Assembly (NCBI GenBank): GCA_949825025.1 | Contig: OX463778.1 | Span: forward strand, 31,999,969 to 32,063,968 | Reading direction: 5' to 3' | Source: Siphlonurus alternatus | Lineage: Eukaryota; Arthropoda; Insecta; Ephemeroptera; Siphlonuridae | DNA length: 64,000 nt | In this document: positions 35,511 through 48,945 of the stretch, piece by piece | Numbering within the stretch: position 1 is the stretch's first letter | Layout of the letters: each line of letters opens with the position of its first letter | Made by a program: the position numbers and the translations under genes | The notes under the pieces: model-generated | Seen by the model: only the letters and a program-made list of their open reading frames with translations | Told to the model about the DNA's origin: nothing | The model's database searches: none

Positions 35511-36087
35511 TGCTGCTTTTTAACAGAGAGCTCAGAGAGAACTTCCTCAACTTCCAAATCTGTGGCAATGTTGATATTGTATCTTGAGATGCGTTGATCG
35601 AGGCTCACTATCTCACTATAAGCACAGACAATTTATATAAGGATGGTCCCCTGGTTGAGGTGCATTGAGGTGATCAGCATCAGCTCAATCAGCTGTCATA
35701 TGTCATATTTAAATTTAGTGCTAAAAAAAAAAAAAAAAAAACGTTTTTGTTTTTGTCCCGTTTTTGTTTTCATACCCCAATATTTAAAAATTAAATTTTA
35801 GATTTTCTGGCAAAATTAGAATATGTATCATGGATAAATTAAATTTCGCCATGCCATGGAATTAATGTATAAATTATATATATGTGGAGCAATTATTAAG
35901 ACTCAGCTACAAGAGCTTAGAACTTATATGAACTCCTGCAAAAGCAATTAGCTCGATCATTGTATGCATGATAGGACCTATACGTATATACGTACACTAA
36001 TAATTGGTATATATATAATTTAATAGTTTTACAATAGTTTTATTGCTTTAAAATAATTGCTTTTATAGTTTTATTTGTACTAATAAG

Positions 36088-36384
36088 CAAAGTCTTCTAC
36101 TCGCACAATGGTTGTAACAAACCATTGTTTATAATGTCTGTCGCATGAAGGCTTTTTCATTGTTAAACATGGGACGACGTAGTGCCTAATTTTGTCACCA
36201 GAGCAGAGAACGTAATGGCATTGTTGACGCTATATAGGCAACGGTGTCAACTTCATAATTAAACGGTCATTTTCCATAAGTTAACATGTAAATCAACAAC
36301 CGTCCCATGTTTTTCCTTTCAAGCGACAGACATTACACAACAATACTTTTATTTGTTTACTATAACAACGAGCAGAAGACTTTG
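36088..36384. mobile_element. Short-TIR MITE, family C, copy 1
   Basis: A 297-bp unit with terminal inverted repeats CAAAGTCTTCTACTCG / CGAGCAGAAGACTTTG. A second copy, nearly identical over its length apart from small gaps, is at 40198-40482. The body is not palindromic. No target duplication could be fixed. Confidence 0.88.
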
Positions 36385-36448
36385 CTAATATAAGACAATC
36401 TGTGGTACTTCAAAAATAATCAAATGTAAAGAAATAAAATTATGTTAA

Positions 36449-36802
36449 GGGTAAGGTAACGCCACCAATGTTAAAAAAAATCCCTCACACAAAAATTCTG
36501 AAACAAATTTAAAATGTTCTCCTCTACACCCCCTATCAGTAGCTAAAATATCATGCAGGTATACAAATACGATCTAGTTTTTGAGTTATGAATTTTTAAA
36601 GTTACTTTAACATGAAGAAATGGAAATCCCATGTTAAATTAGTCAACTTTAAAAATTCATAACTCAAAACTAAATCGAATTTGTATACCCGATATTTTAG
36701 CTACTGATAGGGGGTGTAGAGGAGAACATTTTAAATTTTTTTCAGAATTTTAGTGTGAGGGATTTTTTTTTTTAACATTGCCATGGTGGCGTTATCTTAC
36801 CC
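36449..36802. mobile_element. Short TTAA-flanked MITE, family A
   Basis: A 354-bp palindrome flanked by TTAA at 36445-36448 and 36803-36806, with ends reading GGGTAAGGTAACGCCACC. It is similar to the copy at 28020-28366 with small indels. Confidence 0.92.
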
Positions 36803-37676
36803 TTAACGAGATAATAACATAGGCATTTTTTCAGACTAATTTTTTTTAACATTGACATTCTGTATAAAATATGGAGGAAGCCGCTCCTCACATCCGCACC
36901 CCCCTTTTTACCTTTGAAATTTGGTTCTATGGATCCGCACCCAAGTATATGTATATTTATGCATAATACAGACATATATTATAATTAAAATAAATAAGGC
37001 ATTTGGTAATATTTCATAATTTTTATTTAACTTCTAAAAACCCTCATACATATACAAAGTAACCTAGCATCCCAAGAAATCATTTCATAAATTAAAGAGA
37101 AAATATATATACAAAAGATTCCAATGCTTTTAAAATTTCCTTACTTTAAAAGCATTTTTTCATATAAATTTTTAGTTGAACAAATTGCCACTTAATTATA
37201 ATTTACTAATTTATCAAATTGTATTAAATCAAATAAAGCAATTGAACTACATTTTGCCACTAAACAAAAAGAAAATGCAAAAATATTTACAATAAATAAT
37301 GTAATTACATAATGTCAAACCAAACATAGTCAATCATTATAAGACATATATACAATACATATTGTATTACACACTCTAGCACACCAAAGTTAATAACAGA
37401 CATTATAGCTCTTGGATTTAACATTTGTCCAAATGTAAAAATGTAAGTTATTCCTAATATGTATTAATTATATTAATAAATATATATACAATGAGATCAG
37501 GAGAGAGGCTGCGTCACACTTAACAATAATAAATTACTTAAGTTGGGGAAAAGAGGGGGAGCAAAAATCTCCCATCACAGTCATTGTCCAAGCCAATTTA
37601 TCGGCGGCAGAAGAGAGCATGTAGAACCGTCGCAATTTTTGGTCAATTATACATACAGGCTAGGAAGTAACAATCT

Positions 37677-40112
37677 TTAAGAATCTAAGCCGTACGTGTG
37701 TCGTCTTACGTCCTCTATGGCTTTACACCATTCTAGCGCATAACCTTCAGGATCCTCTAGGTAATAAGTTCTATTAGGCTGAAACAAACAAACAGATAAT
37801 ACATTATTTACACTGTTTTTAATTACAAATTATACTGTATATATATTATAGAGTTAATGTATCATGTTACTGTATATACTTTTTGGAAATTATGATAATG
37901 TAAAAATCTCAAGTGAAGTAAAAAATTAAAGATACAGAAAGAAATTAATTAAGACCACAAAAGGACCGGTTTGAGGTAACAATAATCCTTTCAAGGATAT
38001 AAAAATTAGTTTCACACTTTCACTGTAGTAATCTTTCTTTATAATTTATGTTAAAGATTTTAGTTTCTACTTACAGTGTGTACAAAAAATATCTTGAAGT
38101 TCTTAGGTTCAACCCTGAGTTCTGGGCTCCAAGGGATCTCTCCCTTGAGCACCATATTGGCTGGGTCCACGTAGTACATGTGGGGTCCAAAGGTTAGCAG
38201 CAGCATCCTTCTGCGCGCGAACAATCCTTTTCGCTTGTCCACGAGGCCCTGCTTGAGAATGAGGTTGCCCTCTACCAGGCCATGCCACTTGGAGCTCTCG
38301 CGCTGCACTTCTAGCCGCTGCTGGATCTGAACAACAGCACACAGTAAGCAAAACATACACCTTTACGGTACACTGAATGTCAACATCAAAGTTCCACCTT
38401 AAAAGCAATGTTATTCAGTAACGGTTATTAAAAAAATAATATAATTAATAATAGTAACAATTATATAATATATTAATATACTAGCTTATTCTAATTTATA
38501 AATCAGCAATGCATTCGTCCTTAATATGTACTATGAATCAATTTCACTGTAGTAATAGGATATAAATGCAAGAATTGACATGAATTGAAGAGATTTTTAA
38601 TAAATTTGTTCAGAATTATGTAGAGATTTATAAGATATCTATAATTTGTGGTACAATTATTCAACAACGTTTTTGTTACTTCTGACTGGATTAGAACTAA
38701 TATTTAAAAACTATAATATAAAACAGCACGACCCACCTCCTCTGCTGAGAGGTCTGTTATTGCTGCGTGTCTGGACTTAATTTTCTCGGGCACTGGTGCA
38801 GAGTTGCTGGTTGCTGCCGAGCTGTCTTGGAGGTCCAACCCCAGCAACCTCGTCAGCTGGCGGTCATCAAGGCCTGGCTCTAGGTGGTCGGGCACCTGCA
38901 CAGACCAGAGTCATGTCACCTCGGGTCCTTTTTTAATGCTTACTTGGCAGGTATCATGAATTACATATCAAAGCTTGAGTATATATAATTACTATTCTTA
39001 CTTTCATGCAGTTTATTAGTCCCCTTCAAGTCTTAATTACACGAAAATTGAAACAATAAACAGTTTTGTGTTTAATTGAGTTTCCTTAATGCATTACTTA
39101 AAGAAAAGTGTTTAAACTAAAATAATCTACGATTTTGAAAAGGTTGTAAATTTTTTAAATGCCTCAAAGAACCCGTGATTATTAATTAAGATTTAAAAAG
39201 TCAATAACATTACAGAAAACAATGGACTACAATCCTATAAAAATAAATATCTTTTTTACTGATATTATTTTTGTTTGCTTAAAATCTAATATAAATTAAA
39301 CTACCTACAGGCTTATCCGGAAAGAAAACCCAAAAAAACATTAATTAACTATTTCTGTGAACAGTTTATTTGACTTAAGTGTCTCCCCTGACCCTCTCCC
39401 TTGCTCACCGAGCTTACCCTATACTGGCTGCGCAACTCCTCTTGGCTGGAGGTGCCAGGCAGGTAGGGGTAGATGGGTGGTGGTGTCTGGCTGTGCAGTG
39501 TATCAAAGGCCAGCCCTTGATAGAATGGGTGTGACTTGATGGAAACATATTGTTCACTGTCTAGAGCACCAAGCCGTCTGTTGGAGTCAATTACCTAGAA
39601 TATTTACAATTAGAAATGAAAACAAAATTATGGCATTGAAGTGTCTTACCAATAATTTTTCCACTAAATCTCTTGCATCTGGTGAAAATCCATCAGGGAA
39701 TTCATATTCTAATTTTTGAATTTTTTGAAATATAAGGTATTCACTCCTGTAAAAAACAAACAAAGTATATGAATATCTACATTAATTATAATTATTACCA
39801 ATTCGCCAGTTCGACATACCCTGCATGAAATGGGGTTAGTCCAGCAATCATCTGGTAAATGATGCAACCCAGAGCCCACAGGTCAGAGCTTGGACAAGCT
39901 TTCTTGTCAGTGAGGAGTTCAGGGGAGACGTATTGTGCTGTGCCGACAAAACTGTTCTTTCTTCGCACAGGACGACCATCTGAAATGCCACAAAGAAACT
40001 TTATAAAATTTGATTTCATGGAAATGCTCCTTAATTTGCATGCAAAAAGTTTCAAACACAGTATTACATTTATACATTAAGTGCCTATTTATTAAAAACA
40101 AAAAACAAAACA

Positions 40113-40191
<79 letters not shown>

Positions 40192-40482
40192 ATCTATCAA
40201 AGTCTTCTACTCGCACAATGGTTGTAACAAACCATTGTTTATAATGTCTGTCGCATGAAGCCTTTTTCATTGTTAAACATGGGACGACGTAGTGCCTAAT
40301 TTTGCCACCAGAGCAGAGAACGGAATGGCATTGTTGGCGCTAGGCAACGGTGTCAACTTCCTAATTAATGGTCATTTTCCATAAGTTAACATGTAAATCA
40401 ACAACCGTCCCATGTTTTTCCTTTCACGCGACAGACATTACACAACAATACTTGGTTTACCAACAACGAGCAGAAGGCTTTG

Positions 40483-40558
<76 letters not shown>

Positions 40559-42230
40559 CGACCCATTATCTTCCAAGTGCTTGATATGATTGTATGTCAT
40601 GGGAAATATGAGATTTCAATGTCCATTATTAATATTATGATAAGATATATGCATAAGACAGGCGGCCTTTTTTCACACTTCACTATCATCACAGAAACTA
40701 ACCTGTATTGTTTGCTGTATTAGGAGTAGGATTTAAAATCTTTGCTGATCCAAAATCTGTGATAAGAATGTGCATGTTCTCGTTGAGTAGAATATTCTCA
40801 GGTTTGAGATCTCTGCAAGCACACAGCACAGTTAGCTCTAGTTCTTCAGGTGTGAAGGGCAGGGACACTTACCTGTGGATGATTCTGAGAGAGTGCAGAT
40901 GCTCAAGGGCTTGCAGGATCTCTGCAGAGTAGAAACGAGTGCACGTCAGGTCGAATGAGCCCACCTTGTTGATGTAAGGCAGCAGCTCGCCGTTCTTAGC
41001 AAACGAGAGTGCAAAGTCTGAGATGAAAGTTAAGGGGAATCAAATTTTATAACATAAACAGAAAATATATATTGTATCAAAAAATATTCATGAGAAGTTG
41101 TATTTGAATTTTAGTAGATCAAGCAGTGGTTAGCATGAGTATGAGTTAGGGTGCTGCTGACTGATTAGTACAATGATCAGTAATGAATGATATTTAGTAA
41201 TAATATCAAGTATCAAAATAGTGATTTTCTTTTCTCTCAAATAAATTTTTGGGACTGCTGTTGTAACACAACGTGGATAAAGGATACAGAGTCTGTTTGG
41301 GTCCTGGAAGGTGCAGAACAGCTTGACGAAGAAGGGTGCTGACGCCTTGGTGTTGGCCCCCAGGATGTTGAGCACTTCCTTCTCTCGTTTAATGTACTCC
41401 GCTTTCTTTTCCTTGATGACGTGTTGCTTGTCGCACACCTTGACTGAAGCAACACACAATCATCAGCAACTGTTGATATCAACTCACTTAAAAATTATAA
41501 AATAAATAAATGTATGAGAGTTTGGCGTTTGGTGATAAGAAAATGGATGTAATAAATTATTCTCACTTAAAGGGGGTATTTAATTGCCAAGCTCTACATT
41601 CCCCCCCCCCCAAAAAAAAAAGCTCTATGGTAAATTAAATTTAAATTTTTTACAACATTTTTATTTAGGTCTCATAATAAGTAAGTGGCGTAAAAAGTTC
41701 CAGTGCTATAAAAATTAGCTACGTTGTTTTAAATTTATAACGTTTAGAGAAAGAGACATTATTTTTATTTTGAAATTTTGTTAACATTATTAATACTAAA
41801 ATAGTTTTAAGAATGAAATGGCACAAAAGCTGCCCATTCAATATAAATAACAGGGGTGTAAGTACGGTAGTAAATAAACACTTACTTGCATACTCCTTTT
41901 GTGTGTGGATATCCTTTGCAAGGTAAACCTAAAGCACAGAGAAATAATTTTATTATATTAAATGTATAATTCCATAAAAATCTTACAAGAGATTTATGTA
42001 ATAAATAAAAGTTGGAGGGGAAAAAAATCTTACAATTGATGGTGGCTACATTTTTGACCATATGACATGGTCTTTAATAAACAGGTGCATGATCATCAAA
42101 TAATGAATGTTAATAGTAATTTTAATGTAGACTGTTGCTATGGCAGCAAAGAAATGTGATGTCATTTATTTTATTTTTATTTTTTTAAATACAAATTTCA
42201 TGGATTAAATAAATAATAAAATAATATATG

Positions 42231-42310
<80 letters not shown>

Positions 42311-44973
42311 TTTTGCTTTCAACTGCAATTAAAGAGATTAACTTTTGTATACAGCATGAATACTTTGTCACAGTAAGAATTGCTATCAAGGCAGTTGTTA
42401 TCTTTGTATTATTATGAGCCAGCAAAGATAAAAGATTACAACAAAATATGTCAATTAAGTAACTTTAATGTTATGCATCACATGCAACTATAAAGATGCT
42501 ACTTGTGACATCAAATCATTACTGTACTTTTTGATACTCTGCCAGCTGAGCATGCAATTATTTATCCTCAATAAAAACAATCTTATTATAATTATAGAAA
42601 ACTTTATTTACAGGATTGAGATTGCAATAGTGCAATCTCATCAAAATATACTGCTGAAAGTTGAAACAAATAATACACATAGCAACAGTCACTGCACTAA
42701 AATTATAATATAATCAAATTTTTTAAAAGATTTTTTTTTTATTAAACTTTAAAAAACTTTAGATTTGGTGAAAAGTTTTTAATTTCGAATCACAAAATGC
42801 AATATCACAAAAATAGAGCATAAAATATGAATGTTTTTATATAATTGAAGTTTACATATCCATATATGGCGGTTATATGTAAAAATAAGCTTGCCTAAAC
42901 CTCGCCAGAATATAATTTCTATTCTATATTGAGGTTTTGAATTAGATGTTACATATTTCCGATCAAACACTAATTTCGACAGCATTTAGCTTTAGCTGAG
43001 AGACACTGGAACGTGAAATTATTTGTCAATATAATAATAAACGATTAACGTTGTTGAAAAAATTTGACAATACAGTATTTTAGCTCCCCCCCCCCTTAAT
43101 TTGGTGTAGAAATATGGGCGGGAATGAGGCCCTTGCAGACCACTAGCTAGCTTGGTTACGGTCCCTTCCACAAATGCTTGTGACAGAATAACCCTCACGC
43201 TTCCCAATTTATAATTATTACTCCGGTTCATATTTAACTTTTGGTTTTCGACGTCTTAAGTCATTGGTGTGTTGTTTGTACCGAAGAATGTTACTGGCCG
43301 AGCCGAGCCGAAGACACCCGAGCGTTTTCGACGAAAACCAAGTTAAAATATGAACCTTGGTATACTCACCTGGTCTTACATTTTTTAGATTTCAAGCAAA
43401 AAGAAGTTACATCTAAAAAAGTCTGTGAACTGTTAACTTTATTACGCAGATAAATCAAATGAAGCTACGTACGCAAGCGAGACCAGTACCAAATTAGCTA
43501 GGGTGTAATAAGGGGCAATTAACGTCCTGAGGTAAACAGGTCCTCACAAACTTCCTCACGAGATCGTGACGTCAAAAGACAGAACAGGTGCATAACCGAC
43601 AATTATTTTGCGCGCTCATGTTTTGATACTGAAGCCGCGCGTATGCGCCGACATAATAAACTTAAAAAAAAAAAAAAAAAAAAAAAGTGTGCAGGCATAA
43701 CTTACTGTAGAAAAACTTCCTTCTCCGATGACTTTTCCGAAGATAAAGTCCTTTGGGGTCCTCTTGGTAAGCACGTTGGGGTTTTGCGGACTTGTGCTGC
43801 TCGCCACGGAGTTGGTTCCACTTGAACAACTCTCGCTGGGGGTTGAGTTTCTGGTAGGGATGGTGTTCACCTTAATGCTGGTGGGAGCGGAGGTTGGTCT
43901 GGGGGTTGGGAGGGCGGCGACGACCTTCACTGGCGCAGGAGCCACAGAGGCGGTAGAAACCCGCTGTAACCAAGCAAACAAGGTCACAGTGTCAGTCAGA
44001 GGAAACCATTTGCACTTTGACACTATCATCATGTCAAATTAAAAATATTGGATGTATGATAAATTTTATATATTAATAATTTTATTTGATTGATATACAA
44101 ATGTTTTTCAACTACTTTATATTATAGATTAACAAAAGAAAATACTGTAAGCAAGATTGCTTATATATGAAGATAGTTCTGGCAATAGTATTTAGAGATC
44201 TAGAGGTTTAGTAGCATTATTGTATTTGTTTTCAAACTTTTCAAGTACGAAGTACGAAGTCTTTCTGTAAGAAATTGGGCGGGGGAATTCCAATGTAAAT
44301 CAAATGTGTGATAAAATTTCACAATGGCTTTATCTCAAAGCTTACGTTATATATATATTATATAAATGACAAGTTGTTTTTGTGGACATATATTTTATAT
44401 ATATTATTATTATGTTTTTTTTTCTTTCTTTGAAATCTGCTAGATGCTAAATAATAATCATTATTTTTGTGTTGTGAGTGTGTTTGTAGCCAATAGCCAG
44501 TAGGGCTGTGTACTGTACACTCAAGCTGATATAAAGTAGTAAATCGTATAATAGCACCAAGAAAGTAGGCAACTCGTCCAGCTTTAAATCATGACTGTGC
44601 AAAGTGGATTAGCAATCCACTTTTAAATAGCATTTTTCTAATCTTTCTTTAATTTGAATTATAAAACAAGCCTAAAACCTCACGGCGCTATGATTTGACT
44701 GCCAATTGCGGCATAAGTGTACTGTACTTTGCACTCCAATATGTTTTTTAACAGGCCGCCATTACCCCTGTTAATGTAGGCTAATTGCTGTTCAATCTCT
44801 GTCTGCACTCTGCATAAGATAACAATATCTCATTGTCGTATAGCTTCAGGCAAATTACTATGCTTGACGGTTGGCCTAATATTCAGGGGCTATTATAGTA
44901 ATGGTGGCTGCCAATTCATAATTTTTTCCTAGCAATACTTTTTCAGCTAGAAAAAAATTAAGCTGCTACGTCT

Positions 44974-45017
<44 letters not shown>

Positions 45018-48000
45018 GTAAAAAATTAAAAAAGAGCGTATAACTTTATTATTATTATTTTTTTTTACAGCAAATGACATTTAAATTTGTTCATCAATTA
45101 ATAACAGCACTTCTATCATTCTGTATTGTGTATTGTCGTAATTTCTTTAACGTTTATATTTATATAGTAGGGCAATACAAAAATCAATAAATTATTACTA
45201 CAAAGAAGTATTAAAGCAAAGCGACCTGTACTGAAATTATTATAGGACGCTATACTGCAGTATATTGTTGAAGCCCACATATGAGAGAACTTTGATTCAT
45301 GACGCATGACGCTGCACCGTGATATTATATCAAAGAGCACGACAGTCCAGTGTGATCCACAACGTGACAGTGATGTTTTATCACAAGAAGAGTTGTTTAC
45401 ATTGATATGGGTCACTAGAACGCTAACAATGGTGCCATAACAATATATATACAACTTTAATCAATCTTGTTTGTTTTATGATCAGTAATCAGGAGAACGC
45501 ATTTTATCTCCTTATCACAATTTTCACAGGCGCCAGCAAGTCAAGTTCAAAAATACATAGATAACATTTTAATATAATTTTATACGCTCTGTTCGTAGTA
45601 CATGGTTTATATTGTATATAAAAAGGTATTACATTTTTACAGCGCAAATTTTATGTAAAAATACAATAAAAAATGAACTCTAATAGAATATTGTTATTAT
45701 TATAGTGATTGCGTGAAAAATGTCACTCCAAAAATAAAATAAAAAGTTGCACAACATCCTGTTTACAACAAGCTGTTTTAAAAAAAATACATTTAGAATC
45801 CTTGGCTATCACTCAGTGCTATCACAATGACAATATTGTGTAGAGTAGATAAGAGGAAAAAAAACACAAGTAAATGACCTGAAACTAATTTCGGGACAGG
45901 GAAAATATTAATATAACCGGTATGACGTATGTTCAATATTTTTTCTTTGTCTGGATGATAATAAAATTTACAGCTGTATGTTAGATAGTTAAAATGTTAA
46001 ATACTGAACGACAGACACGTTTAAAATATACACAAACAGACATATAAAGGTGTACAAAATTAAGTTATTTTCAATTTAAAAACATTGATAAAATTGCGAA
46101 AAAAGATGCGATAGATTTTAAATTATTGTTTTACAATACACTATAAACAACTTGTATATTATACTGTATAGAATAACGTTATTTATATTATATGCAATTT
46201 ATTCCATATATTTCACGATTGTATAAAAAAAGTAGTAATGTAATACAAAACACGTGCAGTGCAGTACTTAGAAGAAAGAAAGTAATGGGTCAAGAAAGGA
46301 AACCAGGCTATAGTAGTATTAACTATCATTGAAATACTTCAAGAATAAATTTGTATTGTTTTTTATTATTTTTCCAAATCAAGAATTGAGCTGCGACGTA
46401 ATTTATTATTCATTATATAGTAGGCTTTGCGCACAAGTCTTGCATTATTGTGGTACTCTATGTTAAGTACGTATATATGATCTGCAGCTTGTCGTCACAT
46501 GCAATGTGGAGCAAGGCTACTACATACTTTCCAGTAGAGGGAAGGCAATAAGTGAAATTGAACAAACATAAACAAACTTTATGATCTGATGCAAAAATAT
46601 TCAAGAGTATACCGTCATATTTTACGATCAATAAGACACAGATCATGATAAACAAAATTTTAATGTATTATTAATTTTTTATATAGAGCAGAAAAAAAAG
46701 GATTTATTTATTAATAATTATATTAATATTTTTAAGATAGAAGGAAGTAAAAATAATTTTTATTTTAAAGTAAACTAAAATGTTTATATATTTTTCTTGT
46801 TCCTAGTGCGTGACAAACATACGCTTTAAGATCAAAATGAAAAGTAAGAACAGTATAAAAATTTTATTTGGCAATTCATAATAATATTTTCTCCATACAA
46901 GGGAGAGATTCATAAAGATGTTGATTTACCAAGTCCTTTTATGACGTGTTTATTTTGACACTCTGTCATGCATTCATGCTGCCTTGGCATACTGCAAAAC
47001 AGTTTTGTAATAACTGCGAAACTTTCTTGGCCTAGTGATTTAGAAAAAAATAACAAGAAAAATAACTGCGTCGTTTATGAAATTATAAATAGTTCGATTA
47101 CTATAAATATTATAACATCATCGATATAAATTACAAATGTTGGTTTATATTCCAGATTCTATGTTAAATATAATCTTTTTTGCCCATCCATTAGTATTAT
47201 TACTAAAAAATCTTAAGTTATAAAAATTTTTATATTAAAACATTTTAATACGGCTGCATTAATTTTAAAATGAAAGCAGTAAATTATTTTGATTAACTGT
47301 GTACTTAAAGCAAGAGAGCAATAAAATTTGAATTGATAGTGCTATAAAAATTAAGATTGATATAAAAGCGTACCGAAAACTTTGATTAATGATGTGAGAG
47401 TGCATTATTATTTTTTTTTTGCCAGGCTAAAAATTTAACATAAAAATTGTGCTGAAGAAAACTTCATTGTTCTGTAAAGGGCTGTGATATTATTGTTTTT
47501 GACGAGTTTTACTGAGAAAATGAAGTAAGATGCCACCGATTTCACTGCATGTGAAAGCATTTTCCTTTGTTAGTATAGACACAAAATATTTCTCTTGGAA
47601 CGAAACCTATACAGGTGAAACTATTTCACTCAGGAATGCGACAAAATTTACACCTTATTCAAATCAAAACTGCATCAGGACTGAAGTGGATTTCCCCTCC
47701 AGCCCACTTTGAATTTTAAAATTCTTCGCATTCTTTATTTACGAATGTATGTACTATTTTGAGCCGTCACGAATCTAGCCGTACATTACAACATACCAAA
47801 TTCCACGCAATAGCACGTTGACCCAGGTTAAGATCTGAATCACGCGGGAGCCAAAATCTCACACGAACTTATTACTGTGCAAATTACACAACTCTCTCTC
47901 TCTCCCTCTCTCTCTCTCCCTATTAGTTTTCAAAGTCCGGGCTTACGTGCGTCACTGAATCATTAACGGCAACTACATATTGGTCTGCTAATTATGGGTG

Positions 48001-48804
48001 TAAGTAATGAAACTAACGAGTTACTGACGCGTACAAATTCATATAATTACAATAATTATAATTCTCGTCCCCCAAATGTGAGTACGTATTATAGAACATA
48101 ACAATGAGGGCACACGTCAACCTTATATGACGTCAGCAACGTAAACAAAGCTTATCTAAGAGTATCTATGAAGGAGGCGGTGACAGGACACAGTGTTTAC
48201 CGAGCCAGGCGCCACCGTCCTTTAACAAGTCTGGAGGGGGCTTAGGACTCTAATATGGAGAAATAATAAGCTTTGACCAAACAAGGATTTATTATTGAAG
48301 CTCATTGCGTACGTCCGCCGCATACCTACAGTATATTTAATTTAATCTAGGTTAATGCGTAGTGTAAATATCGACGTAAAAATGTTAATATGCATAATGC
48401 AACTAAATCAGGATTCGAAATAGAGTTTGAGCAATCGTTAGTTACTGATGAAGGGGGGAATATGTAATATTTATGAATTTTGATGAGAAACTACAGGAAA
48501 ATAATTTTTTATCTGTTTTTCATCAAAATTGAAAGAAAATTAACTTTTCTGAATTTGAAAATAAATAAACAGAACTATTTATTTTATAATAAGAAAATAA
48601 GTGAAGGCATATTTTCAATTCAATATTTCAATGAAATTCTCAATAATAATAATAACAATAAAAACTTACCTTCGAATTCCCATGTCCTACGAAAGCTCTT
48701 GCAAATAAACTTAAAATTCTATTTTTTACTGAAATACTTGGATTTGATGAATGTACTTTTAAACGATTGTCCGTTGAAACTCGAGGTGACATACACTTAG
48801 CCAT
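37677..48804 (-). CDS. PDPK1: 3-phosphoinositide-dependent protein kinase 1, complete, twelve exons
   Basis: PDK1 phosphorylates the activation loops of AKT, S6K, SGK and other AGC kinases, recruited to membranes by PI 3-kinase products. Coding exons on the minus strand: 48670-48804, 43706-43963, 41886-41928, 41288-41443, 40873-41017, 40703-40812, 39820-39979, 39650-39746, 39418-39594, 38737-38895, 38075-38326, 37677-37778. Every junction is GT-AG and the phases close, giving 597 residues (human 556). The kinase domain starts near residue 118: GEGSFSTV loop, catalytic K147 in YAIKV, HRD with D247, DFG 265-267, activation-loop S292 in [15 protein letters not shown]. The C-terminal PH domain (about 480-590) has [10 protein letters not shown] and ends NRTYYLEDP. 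The Ser/Pro-rich N-terminal part (residues 1-115) is poorly conserved, and its first exon lies 4.7 kb upstream. Introns hold a MITE and three (TA)n tracts. Confidence 0.97.
40112..40190. repeat. (TA)n microsatellite, left of a MITE
   Basis: About 75 bp of TA in a PDPK1 intron, directly left of the family C MITE at 40198. Confidence 0.93.
40198..40482. mobile_element. Family C MITE inserted inside a (TA)n tract
   Basis: A 285-bp unit almost identical to 36088-36384, with ends CAAAGTCTTCTACTCG and CGAGCAGAAGGCTTTG. It is bordered by (TA)n on both sides (40112-40190 and 40484-40557), as if it had landed in one long microsatellite. It lies in a PDPK1 intron between 39980 and 40702. Confidence 0.92.
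40484..40557. repeat. (TA)n microsatellite, right of a MITE
   Basis: About 72 bp of pure TA directly right of the MITE ending at 40482. Confidence 0.93.
42236..42308. repeat. (TA)n microsatellite in a PDPK1 intron
   Basis: About 72 bp of pure TA dinucleotide between coding exons 2 and 3 of PDPK1. Confidence 0.93.
43225..43356. repeat. Short inverted-repeat unit in a PDPK1 intron
   Basis: A 132-bp unit with inverted ends of about 28 bp: GGTTCATATTTAACTTTTGG at the left and its near-complement at the right. The middle is GC-rich. It may be a small MITE; no target duplication is clear. Confidence 0.6.
44978..45013. repeat. Poly(A) run in PDPK1 intron 1
   Basis: About 36 A residues in a row on the plus strand. 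It is the longest homopolymer in the window. No retroelement body is recognised beside it. Confidence 0.85.
47888..47921. repeat. (CT)n microsatellite in PDPK1 intron 1
   Basis: An interrupted CT tract of about 34 bp, about 750 bp downstream of PDPK1 exon 1 in transcript order. Confidence 0.85.
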
Positions 48805-48904
48805 GATTTGATTTAACACTTAATGCATACAGTGGGAAGCCAGATAAGTATAGGTAGGAGTCTACACTTTTGTGCGTTCTCCACTACACTCCGTTGCACT
48901 TACA

Positions 48905-48945
48905 CGACTGACGGGGGCAGGGGCCAATGACTATACTATATAGCG
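48905..48945 (-). promoter_or_regulatory. Candidate PDPK1 core promoter: TATA box plus TCAGT initiator
   Basis: On the minus strand CTATATAG (48936-48943) is followed by TCAGTC (48906-48911). With the A of TCAGT (48909) as +1, the TATATA lies at -33 to -28, the canonical spacing. A CCAAT motif sits at 48924-48928 between them. The start would give a 104-nt 5' UTR to the ATG at 48804. TCAGT is the arthropod initiator consensus. GC-rich sequence follows at 48955-49150. Confidence 0.65.

Larger units (their letters stand above)
35511..37676. other. Region between NAT9 and PDPK1
   Basis: Contains the NAT9 5' flank, two MITEs listed separately (36088-36384 and 36449-36802) and the PDPK1 3' UTR side. 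The NAT9 promoter is not marked by a clear TATA box. No further gene is seen. Confidence 0.5.
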
